The translations under genes and the position numbers were made by a program. This document shows, piece by piece, positions 46,109 to 59,300 of a stretch of 64,000 bases of DNA. The DNA comes from Balamuthia mandrillaris (taxonomy: Eukaryota; Discosea; Longamoebia; Balamuthiidae), in NCBI GenBank assembly GCA_031835245.1, contig JAVKOQ010000034.1, positions 232,260 through 296,259 of the forward strand. Direction: 5' to 3'. Each line of letters opens with the position of its first letter. The first letter of the stretch is position 1. The notes below the pieces were generated by a model. It ran no database searches and was not told the origin of the DNA. It was given only the letters and a program-made list of their open reading frames with translations.

Positions 46109-48554
46109 ATGACGCCAAGCCACTGCTTTCGGCCCTTGGGCAGCCACAATCACCACCGGTTGTGTTTGTTTGCACTATGGTGCTGGTTGGTGATACTGTA
46201 TATACCTGCCGCCCATTCGCACAGCACTTCCAACAACACTCGTGGTTCATGTGAGGATGTCAGCGTGCTGCCCTAATGCTCCTCTCTGGGCTTGTATAAA
46301 GGTTGGCTTTGTTCTCATTTCTCATTTGTTATTTGAGTTGGCTGAAAGTTTTTTTCCCACCACAGAAAATAGAATGATATATGTGCCGCCTAATGTCACC
46401 CTTAGGGACTTGCGACTAGGGATGAGCCAGGTGCTGAACGGTTTGGCTTCCATTGGCGAACTAGACCACGGATGTACCGACGCCTTCTATCCTGCGTTTT
46501 GTGCCACCTGGGCGCGGCCCTGTGTGCGTGACGGAAACGGTACAGACACTTTTTTCATTTACAGGTATTGGGGCTTATGATAATAATGGTCTTCGTATTT
46601 TAAAACAGACTACCTACCATTTCCTGTTCAGCCGTGCATGTCATTCTGCCACTCGTACGGTTAGGAGCGACACCTTCCCTCAAACATGTGTTTCTATTTG
46701 TACTTATGTTACCTTCAGTGAATGCATGCAGTGCAGCGTCAGAGAAGTTGGGAGTGCAACTGGGCCTGGGCTTGTACTTCCCTCATGGCTTGCAACCCCC
46801 GCTGACATGCTCGGAGCAGGAGGTGGTGGCAGGAACGGCAGTAGATTTCTACTCCACACACTTCACAATGTACCATTACCATAATGACTCTCATGACAAC
46901 ACAACCGAACCCAACACACTTGAGGTAGAATGCAACGCCTACGTGGAGAGAGCAGAGGCTATCTGCGTGTACCCGTTACACAGGGAGAGCCACGCATGCG
47001 TCTTCGATTGTCCGTTGCCATCTCTAGAAGAAGAGGACTACGATGCCGTGAAAGTGATGCAATTGGTTCTGGGGTGGTTTAGCATGGTAACCTTTTCCCC
47101 TTTGGTTTGTTCTCGTGTAAACTGGATTATTGAATACTTGCTCCCGTTCTAATGCAGGTAGGAGGGGTAGTGCTTGCAATAACGTATGGGTTACATCCGG
47201 AGCTGCGCAAGTTTCCATCCAACCTCATCACGATGGCTACTATCTCTTCCATCATCGCGGCCTTTGCCATCATCCTTCCAACCTTTGCCACCTACGAGAA
47301 CGTTTGGTGTGGCATTGATGACCACGAAAACGACTTGGTGCCTCACATAACTGTTGCCGATGATGGCCTATCAGTTGCTGTTCAGTTTACGACCACCGAC
47401 CTCATTGCATATAGCGGGCTGTGCACATTTCAAGAATTCGTCCTTCATTTTGGCTTCTTGGCCTCCACTTTCTGGTACTTCATTTTTTCTTTCTTTTTTC
47501 TTCTTGTGTAAAACCCCATGGCTAACCATTACCTCCTTCTTCCTATGCCCTATGAAACAAAAAGGTGGATGATAATCTCTTTCAACATGATGATCAGTGT
47601 GCGTGATACTTTTGCTTTCGTTTTAATTGGTTTGAAAGAACGCGGCTGATGATCTTTCTTTTACCACAACAGCTGTTCTTCAAATGGTCGCAAGAACCGC
47701 AGTGGAAGCGTGCCCTTCAGATATCTTTTCAAGTGGTAGGGTGGATGGTGCCTTTCCTGTTGGCGCTGATACCGGCAGTTGCGGGTCGCGTTGGTTTTTC
47801 CTCTGCTGATACATTGTACGTTTATCTTTCCAGTCCATTAACTACCATAAACTAACTTCCTATTCCGGTTTGCTTACTTACCAGCTGCTTTGTGACTTTG
47901 GAGGACGATGGGGCATGGTTCATTAGCTTTTGGGTCCTTCCGGTGGGCATTCTGCTCTCCGTCGGCACTTGCCTGTTCTTGGCCTCGCTGGTGCGCATGG
48001 TCCTCATGGCCATTCACAACAACATGCTAGCCAAGGTGTCGGGTGCCTACTATCGCGTGCTCATCTTCATCTTCATTTTCCTGTTCATCTACACGGCAGT
48101 CTTCTTGTACTCCATAGCTTCCACCTCGAACCAGTCCGAAATTGAGGCGGCCTACAGCGATTACTTCTCCTGCCTCACCTTTCTGGACTTGGAGGCCAGG
48201 AAGAACGGCTGCGACCTAGACAGCTCGGCCTCTAACTTTCCTCTGGTGGTGCTGCGAGGCATCGGCTTCTCCATCCTTGGCTTCCTGTTGTTCCTCAACT
48301 TCTTTCTCTCGCAAATGTCGTTCAGGTTTTGGGGGCGCTCCTTCATGAAGATGTTGCGAGGGGAGTGGCCTTCCGTGTTCAGCACCTCCAAGTCCTCCCA
48401 CACGAGCGGCAACCGGTTCGGCGGCACCTCCAAGGAGTCGCGGAAGAAAGCCAGAGCGAAGATGACCATCCCAGCAGAAGACCAGCGAAGCGTTACCTAT
48501 GAGAGTCCTTCCTCTGAGGAGGAGCAGCAGGAGCCCGCATCCCACAAACCCTGA
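46109..48554 (+). CDS. Frizzled/smoothened-like seven-transmembrane receptor
   Basis: The start is ATG 46109, with a signal peptide (LCLFALWCWLVILYIPAAHS). A cysteine-rich domain of the frizzled type follows: YVPPNVTLRDLRLGMSQVLN, LDHGCTDAFYPAFCATWARP and LPFPVQPCMSFCHSYG, then glycosylatable NDSHDNTT. The seven helices include GGVVLAITYGLHPELRKF, TISSIIAAFAIILPTFATYE, FISFWVLPVGILLSVGTCLF, VLIFIFIFLFIYTAVFLYSI and GIGFSILGFLLFLNFFLSQM. Conserved family cysteines flank helix 1 (ECNAYVERAEAICVYPLHRE). The cytosolic tail (~70 residues) is basic and Ser-rich; no canonical KTxxxW motif is seen. Dictyostelium and other amoebozoans carry such 'Fsl' receptors without Wnt ligands, so the ligand is unknown. 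About 8 exons; the first splice (near 46250) is the least certain. Confidence 0.85.
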
Positions 48555-48672
48555 CCCTATTATGCGCCTCTCCTTCCTTTCTGTGTTCAAAGTGTATTCC
48601 CTTTCCCCACAACCTATTAGCTGTAATTACCCACAAAACAAGTAAATAAAACACTTTAAAAAAAAAAAGGGA

Positions 48673-49434
<762 letters not shown>

Positions 49435-49589
49435 TTTTGGTGTGCTCTTCTTTGGCTGTGAGGAAGGCATCCATCCATCCATGCGCTCTGCATCTGCTGG
49501 CATGACTGCAACAGGCAGTGCGGGTCTGGTATATGTGGACAGTGATGATGCCACAACAACGGCTTGGTCTCTTGCATTTCTGTTCTTAT

Positions 49590-49639
<50 letters not shown>

Positions 49640-49663
49640 TGGGACATTCTTCCTAAAAAATAA

Positions 49664-50635
49664 TCAGGTAAGGGCGGATGAACCAGCGGCAGCAGCTGCA
49701 GCAGCTGCAGCTTTGCGGCCATAGTGTCGTTCAATCATGGCCATGGCCAAATCACGAGCCACCAACACTTGCCCAGTGTAGTATTGCTGAACGTCTAGAG
49801 CTAGCTCTGTTATATGGTCTTCGCTTTGGCAGGCAGCACCTGCTTCTTCCTTCAGACGAGCGCTAAAATGAGTCAAGGCTAGCGCTTTTGCCTTTATCTG
49901 TTCCGCAAAACGCCCCACCATTGCTGTATTTATGAGGAGAGAATGAGAGAAGCAGAGGTAAGGGAGAGAACAAAAAAGAGCAGAGGAAAGATATGTACAA
50001 GGACAGGAGTGTCCTCTCTTTGGGGCTTCTTGGGCCATGCGGCTGGGCAGCGTGCACTCATGTACCAATAGGTCAGCAGCGTGTGCCAAGTCTGCCATTT
50101 GCGAGGCATCACACGTATCACCCATTATCACTGCATTCGTTCAATCTTTGGGTTAGAAGATGGTTGCTATTAAGCAGATAAGCAGTTATCGTTCATACCC
50201 ACTTTGCGACCTTTGATGGTGGGTGATAGCACTTGGTGGGAATGAATCTAACGATAATAAAAGTTGGTATTGCAGAGACGTAAAAGAAGGCAAGGAGAGA
50301 AAATGAACAGAATAGGAATAATAAGAATCAGACACAAACCAAGTGGCCAGTAGGGGATGTCACCGACAACCCAGCTTTTAGTCGTTGGTAATCCGGTCCT
50401 GGTTCTAATCCTAACGCTCTGCATTTTTCTACGTTGATGCTGTTGCCCGTTAATTGGATTTGTTCTCTCTCTCTCTCTCTCTCTCTCTCTTTAAAATGGT
50501 GAGTGATACAAACGTTCCACGTATAGGCGCCTCTTCAAAAACATAGCCCCAACATGGTACTTTGTGTATTAAATATCCTGCCTTGATGCTGATATGTTGA
50601 TCCTGATAACTAAGGTAAAGGTGTAAGTTGCGTGA

Positions 50636-50675
<40 letters not shown>

Positions 50676-51182
50676 GATGCACACAGATGCCAAACGTAAT
50701 TATTGTCGGGATAAAAATCTTCCTCTCCTTGGTTACGCGTTGTTGTAGCCCTGGGCTGTATGAAGATAAAAGCCAACGAATTAATGAATTCGTGAATCAT
50801 GTGGAGGTCAAGCAGGTTCAAAAAATCATAGTGAGGGAGTGGTTACGATTTTGTCTTTTCGAGTTCCGGTATAAAGCTCATGAACAAGGAACTGCCGAGA
50901 CAAGATAGGGTTTATGGTGTGGAAGGTGGTCCGTAGGAAATGCCGCACACCACTAGGCGCGTATATGTGCAGTGGACCCTTATTCTCCCATGCCGACTGG
51001 GAGCACGCTGATAGAATCAACGCTATATTTCATATGGGAAGAGAGCAGTTGTTAGTTCCAAAGCCAAAGGAATATGCAAGACACTACGTCCAACAGGAAC
51101 ATATACCAGGAAGACCTAACAGCTGAATAGGGAGATAGGAGCAAGGTGATATGGGTACGGTGGTTACATCAGTAAAGAGGGA

Positions 51183-51232
<50 letters not shown>

Positions 51233-51884
51233 AGCAGCAGCAGAGCAAAGAAGAAAGAGAGCCACGAACATGATCACCATGGCGGTGTGTAATAAATATT
51301 CGCTTCAACATGGCAGGAGAGACGGCATGGCTGCGAGTGAGCTGAAAAAACACACAAAAAACCCACAAAAAACCAAAACACACACACCGCGTTGCGTCCC
51401 GTCGCCGCAGTCCACCATGAAGCAGCCATGATCTGATTGCGGTAAGGTTGCATACGAACGTAAACAAACCAAAACAAAACACCCAGAAAATAAATAAAGA
51501 AAGAGAAATGCCGGCACCCGTTCGTAAAACGGTGGAGGAAACGCCCCGCTCTACGGTTGGAATGGAGCTGGATGTCCCCAAGAACAGTACGCCCATGCCG
51601 CTGAAATCCTCCAATGAAGCGTGTTCCGTATCAACCATCTGATGGCAACATTCGCCGCAAGTCAGCAGTGAGAGAGAGAGAGCAGAAGATGGGGTAGTAA
51701 AGACCTTACAAGTAGCGTGCGGCGAAGAACCGGAGCTACAAGCACGATATGACAGCGAAAATCGGGACTTTCTCGCCATCGAACGACACCCAGACAAAGT
51801 CATCGTTGTTGGAAGCGGTTCTTTGCCAAAGCCAAAGCCCCACCACCGCCCCAACCCCCAGCAGCACCGTTGCTGCCGCCACAT
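49664..51884 (-). CDS. Short-form tRNase Z (ELAC1-like), possibly organellar
   Basis: About 9 exons. The start at 51884 gives an Arg/Trp-rich leader (MWRQQRCCWGLGRWWGFGFG) that could be an import signal. The metallo-beta-lactamase core follows: GVLFLGTSSSIPTVERGVSS, DHGCFMVDCGDGTQR, and zinc motif ITHRHGDH, then LLGLPALILSAC and GPLHIYAPSGVRHFLRTTF. Later come KVPCWGYVFEEAPIRGT, EKCRALGLEPGPDYQRLKAG, SPTIKGRKV, IMGDTCDASQMADLAHAADL with LLVHECT, and ALTHFSAR carrying the last ligand. The length fits ELAC1 rather than the double-length ELAC2. It trims tRNA 3' trailers before CCA addition. The protein ends with an unusual Ala-rich tail (RKAAAAAAAAAGSSALT). Most intron CT repeats are sense-strand, but one intron (50427-50515) carries GA in the sense. 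Confidence 0.92.
51187..51231. repeat. (GA)n microsatellite in tRNase Z intron
   Basis: A GA run on the plus strand, so CT in the transcript, just after the exon that encodes ITHRHGDH. Confidence 0.85.
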
Positions 51885-52180
51885 CTTCTTTTTTCTTTCT
51901 GTAAAAGATATGTTTCAACCTAATAGACGTATTCCTATTATGATCTATTCTACTTGGTAAAATTAAAGACTCCTCAGGTGATATGGAAATTTTAAGGAAA
52001 AACCGATGCAAAGACCGGAAATAGGCGGAATGCGGAGAATACGCCGTTTTTTTTGTGGACAGAAGAAAAGAAAAAAAAAAGCTACGCGAACAAGCAAAAA
52101 CAAAAAGGCGGTGGGGTGAACAACAAAAGCACACACGGCAACAACGCGCCACACCCTACACACACGCACACACAACAGAG

Positions 52181-52835
52181 ATGTCAGAAACGCAAACTTT
52201 TCTTCCTCCAGTCTACTGGGCGCAACGTGAGGACCGAGTGTTGCTCACGATAGACTTGCAAGATGTGAAGGACGCCAAGATTGACCTCACTGAAACCAAA
52301 CTGAGCTTTGCGGGCACTGCTTCTGGCAAGCACTACGCCATCGACCTCGAGTTCTTCAAAGAAGTCGATCCTAAGGTTTGCTATGCCCTTTCTTTCTTTC
52401 TCTACTTTTTAGTTTGTTGCGAATCTCTGTTTTCTCACTAGGGGAGTGTATGACAAAATAATGTGAGCAGGAAAGCAAATGGGGAGTTACACCACGACAC
52501 ATCATCTTCAACCTCATCAAGAAGGAGAGTGGCCCCTTCTGGGACCGCTTGCTTAAGGAAAGCGGTAAACACTGGTTCCTCAAGGCCGACTGGGACAAAT
52601 GGGTTGATGAAGATGACGACGACACTTCTGGTACGTTGTGCTCTTTTTTTTTTAAAATCGTCCTCCCCTGTTTCTCTCCGCTCCGCTCTTCCCTATTTCT
52701 TCTGCTGTGATCACATACAATGCATGCACTGAGCGCCATTTAATAACAACAGGAGCCAAGGACTTCAACCTGGACGACTTGAACATGGGAGGCTTTGGCG
52801 GCATGGGCGGCATGGGCGGCATGGGAGGCTTTGGT

Positions 52836-52870
<35 letters not shown>

Positions 52871-52964
52871 TGACTTTGGCGACTTTGGTGGTGATGAGGA
52901 CGAGGATGAGGACGCGGAGGACGAAAATGACGAGGATGAGATGCCTCCTCTGGAAGAGGACTAA
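52181..52964 (+). CDS. p23/Sba1-type Hsp90 co-chaperone
   Basis: Three exons, start 52181. The CS domain is standard: LPPVYWAQREDRVLLTIDLQ, DVKDAKIDLTETKLSFAG, HYAIDLEFFKEVDPK, and then ESKWGVTPRHIIFNLIKKES with FWDRLLKE and HWFLKADWDKWVDEDD. The WxRL-type and WDKW motifs identify p23/Sba1. It stabilises the closed, ATP-bound state of Hsp90. The C-terminal tail has about seven GGMGG repeats interspersed with GGFGG, then a highly acidic end (DEDEDEDAEDENDEDEMPPL). The Gly-Met repeat resembles that of plant p23 and yeast Sba1. Confidence 0.95.
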
Positions 52965-53357
52965 GAGGGCAAAGCTTACGTCTAAGTGTGAACATTGACG
53001 AGTAAACCAATAGGCCAAATAAAGAACCTGCACGTTCGGACCCACCACCTTGCTACATTGCCCTTACTATACCCTCCTTATCTCTTCAATAGCGTGTTTG
53101 CTTACCGGGAGAAAGCTTACTCCCACCCGTGGTGAAGGAGGTGGAGGAGAGTTGTCTCCGTTGCTGCTGGTGGGGTGTCTCTTGCTTCTTTGTTGGGTGG
53201 TGGGTAAATATAATAATGATAAACAAAGAAGAAAACCACACAAGGAGGGCGGCGGGCGACAAGAAGCAGTTGGGCGAAAGAAGCAGCAACTCCCTTCTCC
53301 GCACTACACGTACTTTGCCATTTGCAAACAGCAGTAACCTACTTAGGCTCTACCTCC
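52965..53357. other. Spacer between p23 and STN1-like genes
   Basis: 393 bp. Includes the p23 3' end and the presumed STN1 promoter or 5' UTR. Short frames ending near 53336 (QLPSPHYTYFAICKQQ) show no family signal. Confidence 0.35.
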
Positions 53358-54822
<1,465 letters not shown>

Positions 54823-55029
54823 GTAGGTTTGAAAACAACCGTGCGACCAAGGAAGTCTGGATACCTGCTCCCGTCAGCTATCGATCGGCATGGGCCTGCA
54901 AGCAAGAGGAGTATTCATGGAAGAAGTTGAACAGGAAATGCTTCGACTTTATTCGAATAAAGCAGAAGGGTTAGCGGGGCAGCTTAGGGCCACACGCGTT
55001 GCATTACTGAGCAAACATTAGATAAGAGC

Positions 55030-56045
55030 TTAAATGGTGTCGTAACTCTGGGACCTGCCAGTAAGCCTGTTGAACAAGCCCATAATGCCACGGCAGGTGA
55101 ACACAATACCATCCTTTACCAGGCCAGGAAGGCTTATCCAAAAGTTCACGTTGGGGATGAGGTCTTTGCCGGTGGCGTTATTCTTAAACTTTTGCCAGGC
55201 CACTCCCGCCACAAAGTAGATCAAAAAGACGCTGAACAAGCTGTTAGAAAGAAATGAAGCAGAAATTAGCCCGAGCTCCATAGAACGTGTTTAGACTGGC
55301 TCCCATCACAAAGCTTCCGTACCAAATGATGAATATCCATCCTCCACTAATAAGAAGTCCTTTATCAGAAGAGCCACCACCGTGGTGAGGTTCAGCACCA
55401 GGACACGCGTATTTGGTGGTCCACTGCAAATAGTAGGTCGTTATTTGGCCGTCGTTTGTTTGCTCTAACAAGAGGGAATAATACAGTTAAAAAGAAAAGA
55501 GCGAGGTGGCAGCACTCAAAGGAACGAGCGATATAACATACCTGGATTTCCAACAGCAAGTGTGCCAGGGTCCACTGTTTCGTCGCAGATGAACTCTATG
55601 TGGGTCTCTCGGCTGTCACCCTTGGCAAAGAAAAGATTGAAGCCTTTATCGCCTGCGGGGTTTGAGTCGCGGGCCTTCCATTCAACATGATCGTTCTCAC
55701 CGACCGGCCAGTAGTTATTGTTTTTATCTTTTTGGCAAACAGCGGGACTCGGGTACGCGCCTTTTTCAGTGCATCTATAGGTGGGTGGGGTGAGCGACCG
55801 GAACAACAAGAGTTCCCAGAGAGGGAGAAAGAAACCTACTTTTTTTGCTCAACGATACCACACGGCATGTAATAATACAAACCGTGTTGACCTTGTACGC
55901 TAACTTCAGTGCCTTGAAATTTGGATATGTCGTAGTTATGCTCGCCAATCTTGCCTTTGCAGGAGTCAGCGCTAACGAGGGAGAGCACCCCCATTAACAC
56001 CACCGCCCCAAACAATACGGCTCTCCCTGCTTTGCTGTTGTACAT
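55030..56045 (-). CDS. Cation-dependent mannose-6-phosphate receptor-like / MRH-domain type I membrane protein
   Basis: Four exons, start at 56045. A signal peptide (AVLFGAVVLMGVLSLVSA) precedes a cysteine-containing lumenal domain (SCKGKIGEHNYDISKFQG, GLYYYMPCGIVEQKK, YRCTEKGAYPSPAVCQKDKN, ETHIEFICDETVDPGTLAV, TTYYLQWTTKYACPG). Its spacing of Cys and strands is that of an MRH domain. One transmembrane segment (LFSVFLIYFVAGVAWQKF, preceded by a second hydrophobic stretch GGWIFIIWYGSFVMG) leads to the cytosolic LIPNVNFWISLPGLVKDGIV then FTCRG, which parallels the CD-MPR tail '[23 protein letters not shown]'. It probably sorts hydrolases between Golgi and endosomes. Atg27 is a related alternative. 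Sugar-binding Gln/Arg/Glu/Tyr cannot be confirmed by eye. Confidence 0.78.
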
Positions 56046-56391
56046 AGCGTTTACTCTACCCGTGTGGTTTGACGAGGGCAAATAAATAAAAACCAGCGTG
56101 TCGCACGAACGGAAAAGGGGGGTCAAAATGTGTTTGGCGAACAGTGAAAAAAAAGGGGGGTGTGAGGACGGGCGGCCGGTGGGGGGGGGGGAGAGGTGGA
56201 CCACTTTTTCTGGTGCTTTTTCTTTTTCCTCGCCGCCGCCGGTGAGGTTAGGTTGGTGGTGCTTACGTGCGCGGAAAGGGTCACTAACCCCTCGTTTAAT
56301 TTGTGTCTAATATTAATTAATTACAAGGAGATGTCTCAACCTAATAGACAAGAGCGGGACCCTTTCCTTTTCGGCCATACAACATTTCTCA

Positions 56392-59300
56392 TCACCCCAG
56401 GTAGGTCTTCTCGTCGCCGGAGGAGGAGGCGTCGGAGGGTCCGCCATCGCTGCCGCCGCCGGTGAGGGCGGTGGCACTGCCGGAGGAGCTGCTGCTGCTG
56501 TCGTCATCGTAGTGATGACGGCGAGTGGTGGTGTTGGCGGTGGTGGGTGCTGACGTGGCAGAAGAGCGCCAGTGTTTCCTTCCAAAGCTGCGAGAGCTGC
56601 TGCCCACAGGCTCTTCCTCATCACGATAAAAACGGGGGTGGTTGAGAATCTTGGGCTCGGCTTGGGCTCTACGTCTGCGTTTCCTCCACTCACGGCGTTG
56701 GCGTTTGCATCCGGCCCACTTGTGCGCCACCTGCCGGCGGAGGTACCTTTTCATGCGGGAGATGGCGAATTGGTGCGCGCCTACCGTGTGCTTCAAGTCT
56801 GTCCTTGTGACCACCCCTATGAGTATTGTTGTGCCAAGGTGTTTGGTCGAGATTCACTGCTGAGTTAGAATAGAAGCGCATAAGGGAAGAGGAGGAAGGA
56901 GGGGAGGAGAGAATCGAACCTAGAAAACTGCCCTTCTCAGTGACAAAGGCCTCTGAGAGTCGCAGCGTGATGAACAACATGTGCACGTGAGGCAACGGAG
57001 TAGAGACCAGCAGCTGGACAGGAGCTGGCTTGACTGGAAGTGGTGGAATGGGCTTGGTGGGGCGTGGTGGCTTTTGGCGGGGATGCCTCCGTCGGGGTGG
57101 CTGTTGGCGCTTGTGGCCTGTCCCTTTTGTGGTGCTTGCTGCAGGTTTGTCAGCCATAGTAGACTGGCTGAAGTCGCTGCTGTAATCACTGCTATGGTAG
57201 CTGCTTTCTATAAAGCTAAGCCGTGTCTTGTTGACTTCGCTGTCGTCATTTCTATCAATGGCAAGCATCATGTCTCGGGTGCGCTGTCCCAACACAGCAG
57301 CAGCAGCAGCAGAAAGCTCGTCACTGTCATAGTCATCCACACCCACATCAGCTGTGTTCGCTCCTCCTACGCCTTCACCACCATCAACCGCTTCACTATA
57401 CTGCTCCTTTGCAGTGGAAATATTGCCATCGCCTTGTTGTAGGGCAGCACTGCTAGCAACACCAGAAGCCGTGGATTTCATGCGCTGTTCCTCATCATGA
57501 GGGTCGGTAGAATGGCTATCACGGTCGTTGGAGGAGGTAGCAGTTGGCCCGATGCGTCTTGGTGTTGTTTGCTCTTTTTGCTTCTGGCTGGAGGAGCGGT
57601 GTCGTCCTTGCCTCTTTTGTTTGAGGTGCTCATGGCGTTTGCGGTCTTTCTTAGTGAGGGAGGAAACGCCCCCAAAAACCTTGTTGAACGCACCGAATAT
57701 TCCACCCTGAGAGGTCTCTGTGGTGAGATTAATGGGCGCATTCATGGCTTCAGCACAAGACAGCAACCACGTAAGAAGCTCTTTTCTTGTAACTGATCCC
57801 ACCAACAAGCGGGAGTCCCCGCTGTCCACCACAGGATACAATCTGGTATCGTCCGTGGTAAGCAGCTTGGCGACGCTCCTTGGGCTCGAATCTTTTGTCA
57901 AGAATGGCACATCCGTTCTCATAAAATCACCAGCTGTCTTATTCCACGTTCTGCCATTTAAGTGTTTTAAATATATTGCGTGCGTATTGTTAGAAATCAT
58001 AAGAAATAAGAACACGTGCTGGCGTAAAAGGTAGAATAGGAGTACCTATGTGGAATATCCGGGAGGAAAGGCAAGCCACGAAAGATGGTGATCTTCTCAT
58101 AGATGGATACCTCAAAAGATGAACAAACAGCTATTGCTACCATCACTGCCAACTGTTGTGAAAACGGTTTTAGCGTCAATCTATTCGTTAAGCAAATAGA
58201 AAATAAGCCTATACAGAAAAGCCATCACTTACCCCGATAGGAAGGCTCAGCGCTATTTCTCCGGTGAGCTCAAACACTATAACCGCAGAGGAGAGAGTGT
58301 GAGTTACAGCAGCTGCAAACGCTGCAGCACCTGATAAATAAATAGTTGGAGCGATTTTAGCAATCCAAGGATTTCAACAGCATAAGAGAAAGAGAAGCGG
58401 CAACAGAAAGAGAAAAAGGGGAAGGAGAAGAAAATAGGAACGAACCAACAATAGCATAGGCGCCAGGATTAATAGTTCCTTCGTCGGGGACTAGCAACTC
58501 CTCCATGTAGAGGCCCTCTGGAAAACTACGCTTCATGACCTCTCCCAAGAGTCTGCCCATTGAAGCTCCTTTTATAGATAATGTGGAGGAAAATAGATAA
58601 GTTAGATGGCCATTGATGAACTAGTTGCAAAGAGCAGGACTCACCAATAACTAGCACTGGCACGTATACACCGTTCGGAATTGGCAGCGATATGCTCAAT
58701 AGCCCGATGCAGTACTGCGGAAAAAGAAATGGTAACTCAGTCTCGCAGCTATTAGAAAAATAGCAACAACAAGCTGCGAGGAAATTACCCTCGTGAAAAA
58801 GAAAATCAGTAAGTTTCCAGCGATGCCCCTACCCATCCAGTCTTGGGCATTCAGCTCTGGATTGTCTTGCAAAGGTTCCTCATTGAAAAGATCCCGTAGT
58901 GCATTCCGTCCTGCCAACTGAGAGCATGCATGCATGAGTGTTAACAGATAAGAAAAACAACAGCACAAGAACAAGAATGGCTGCATAAATGGGTATGCTT
59001 GGTCACGCACCGATATGCATTGCCCAAATAAGTCAGGGAAAGTAACAGTGGCAGTTATCCAGGCCACGCATGCCAAGTACATGTAAGGACTGACGAGCCC
59101 CAGAACGATTGGCCTCTGTTAGAACAAATGATAAACAGAAGAACGAGGGCAACTTACTGGGAAACATAGCGAAGGTATGACGGCCAAGTTTCGGTTACTT
59201 TGACAAATAGCCGGCGCTTTGCTACTACGTGACTTGTTAGTGAAATGAACATAGCCCCCAACAACCCCATTAGGATTCCTTTTGGAACGTAAACAAGAAC

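Noticed and set aside
56916-56930. tRNA B-box-like GGTTCGATTC on the minus strand
   Set aside because: It overlaps the splice donor after the exon ending EKGSFL of the CLC gene, and no tRNA stems are present.
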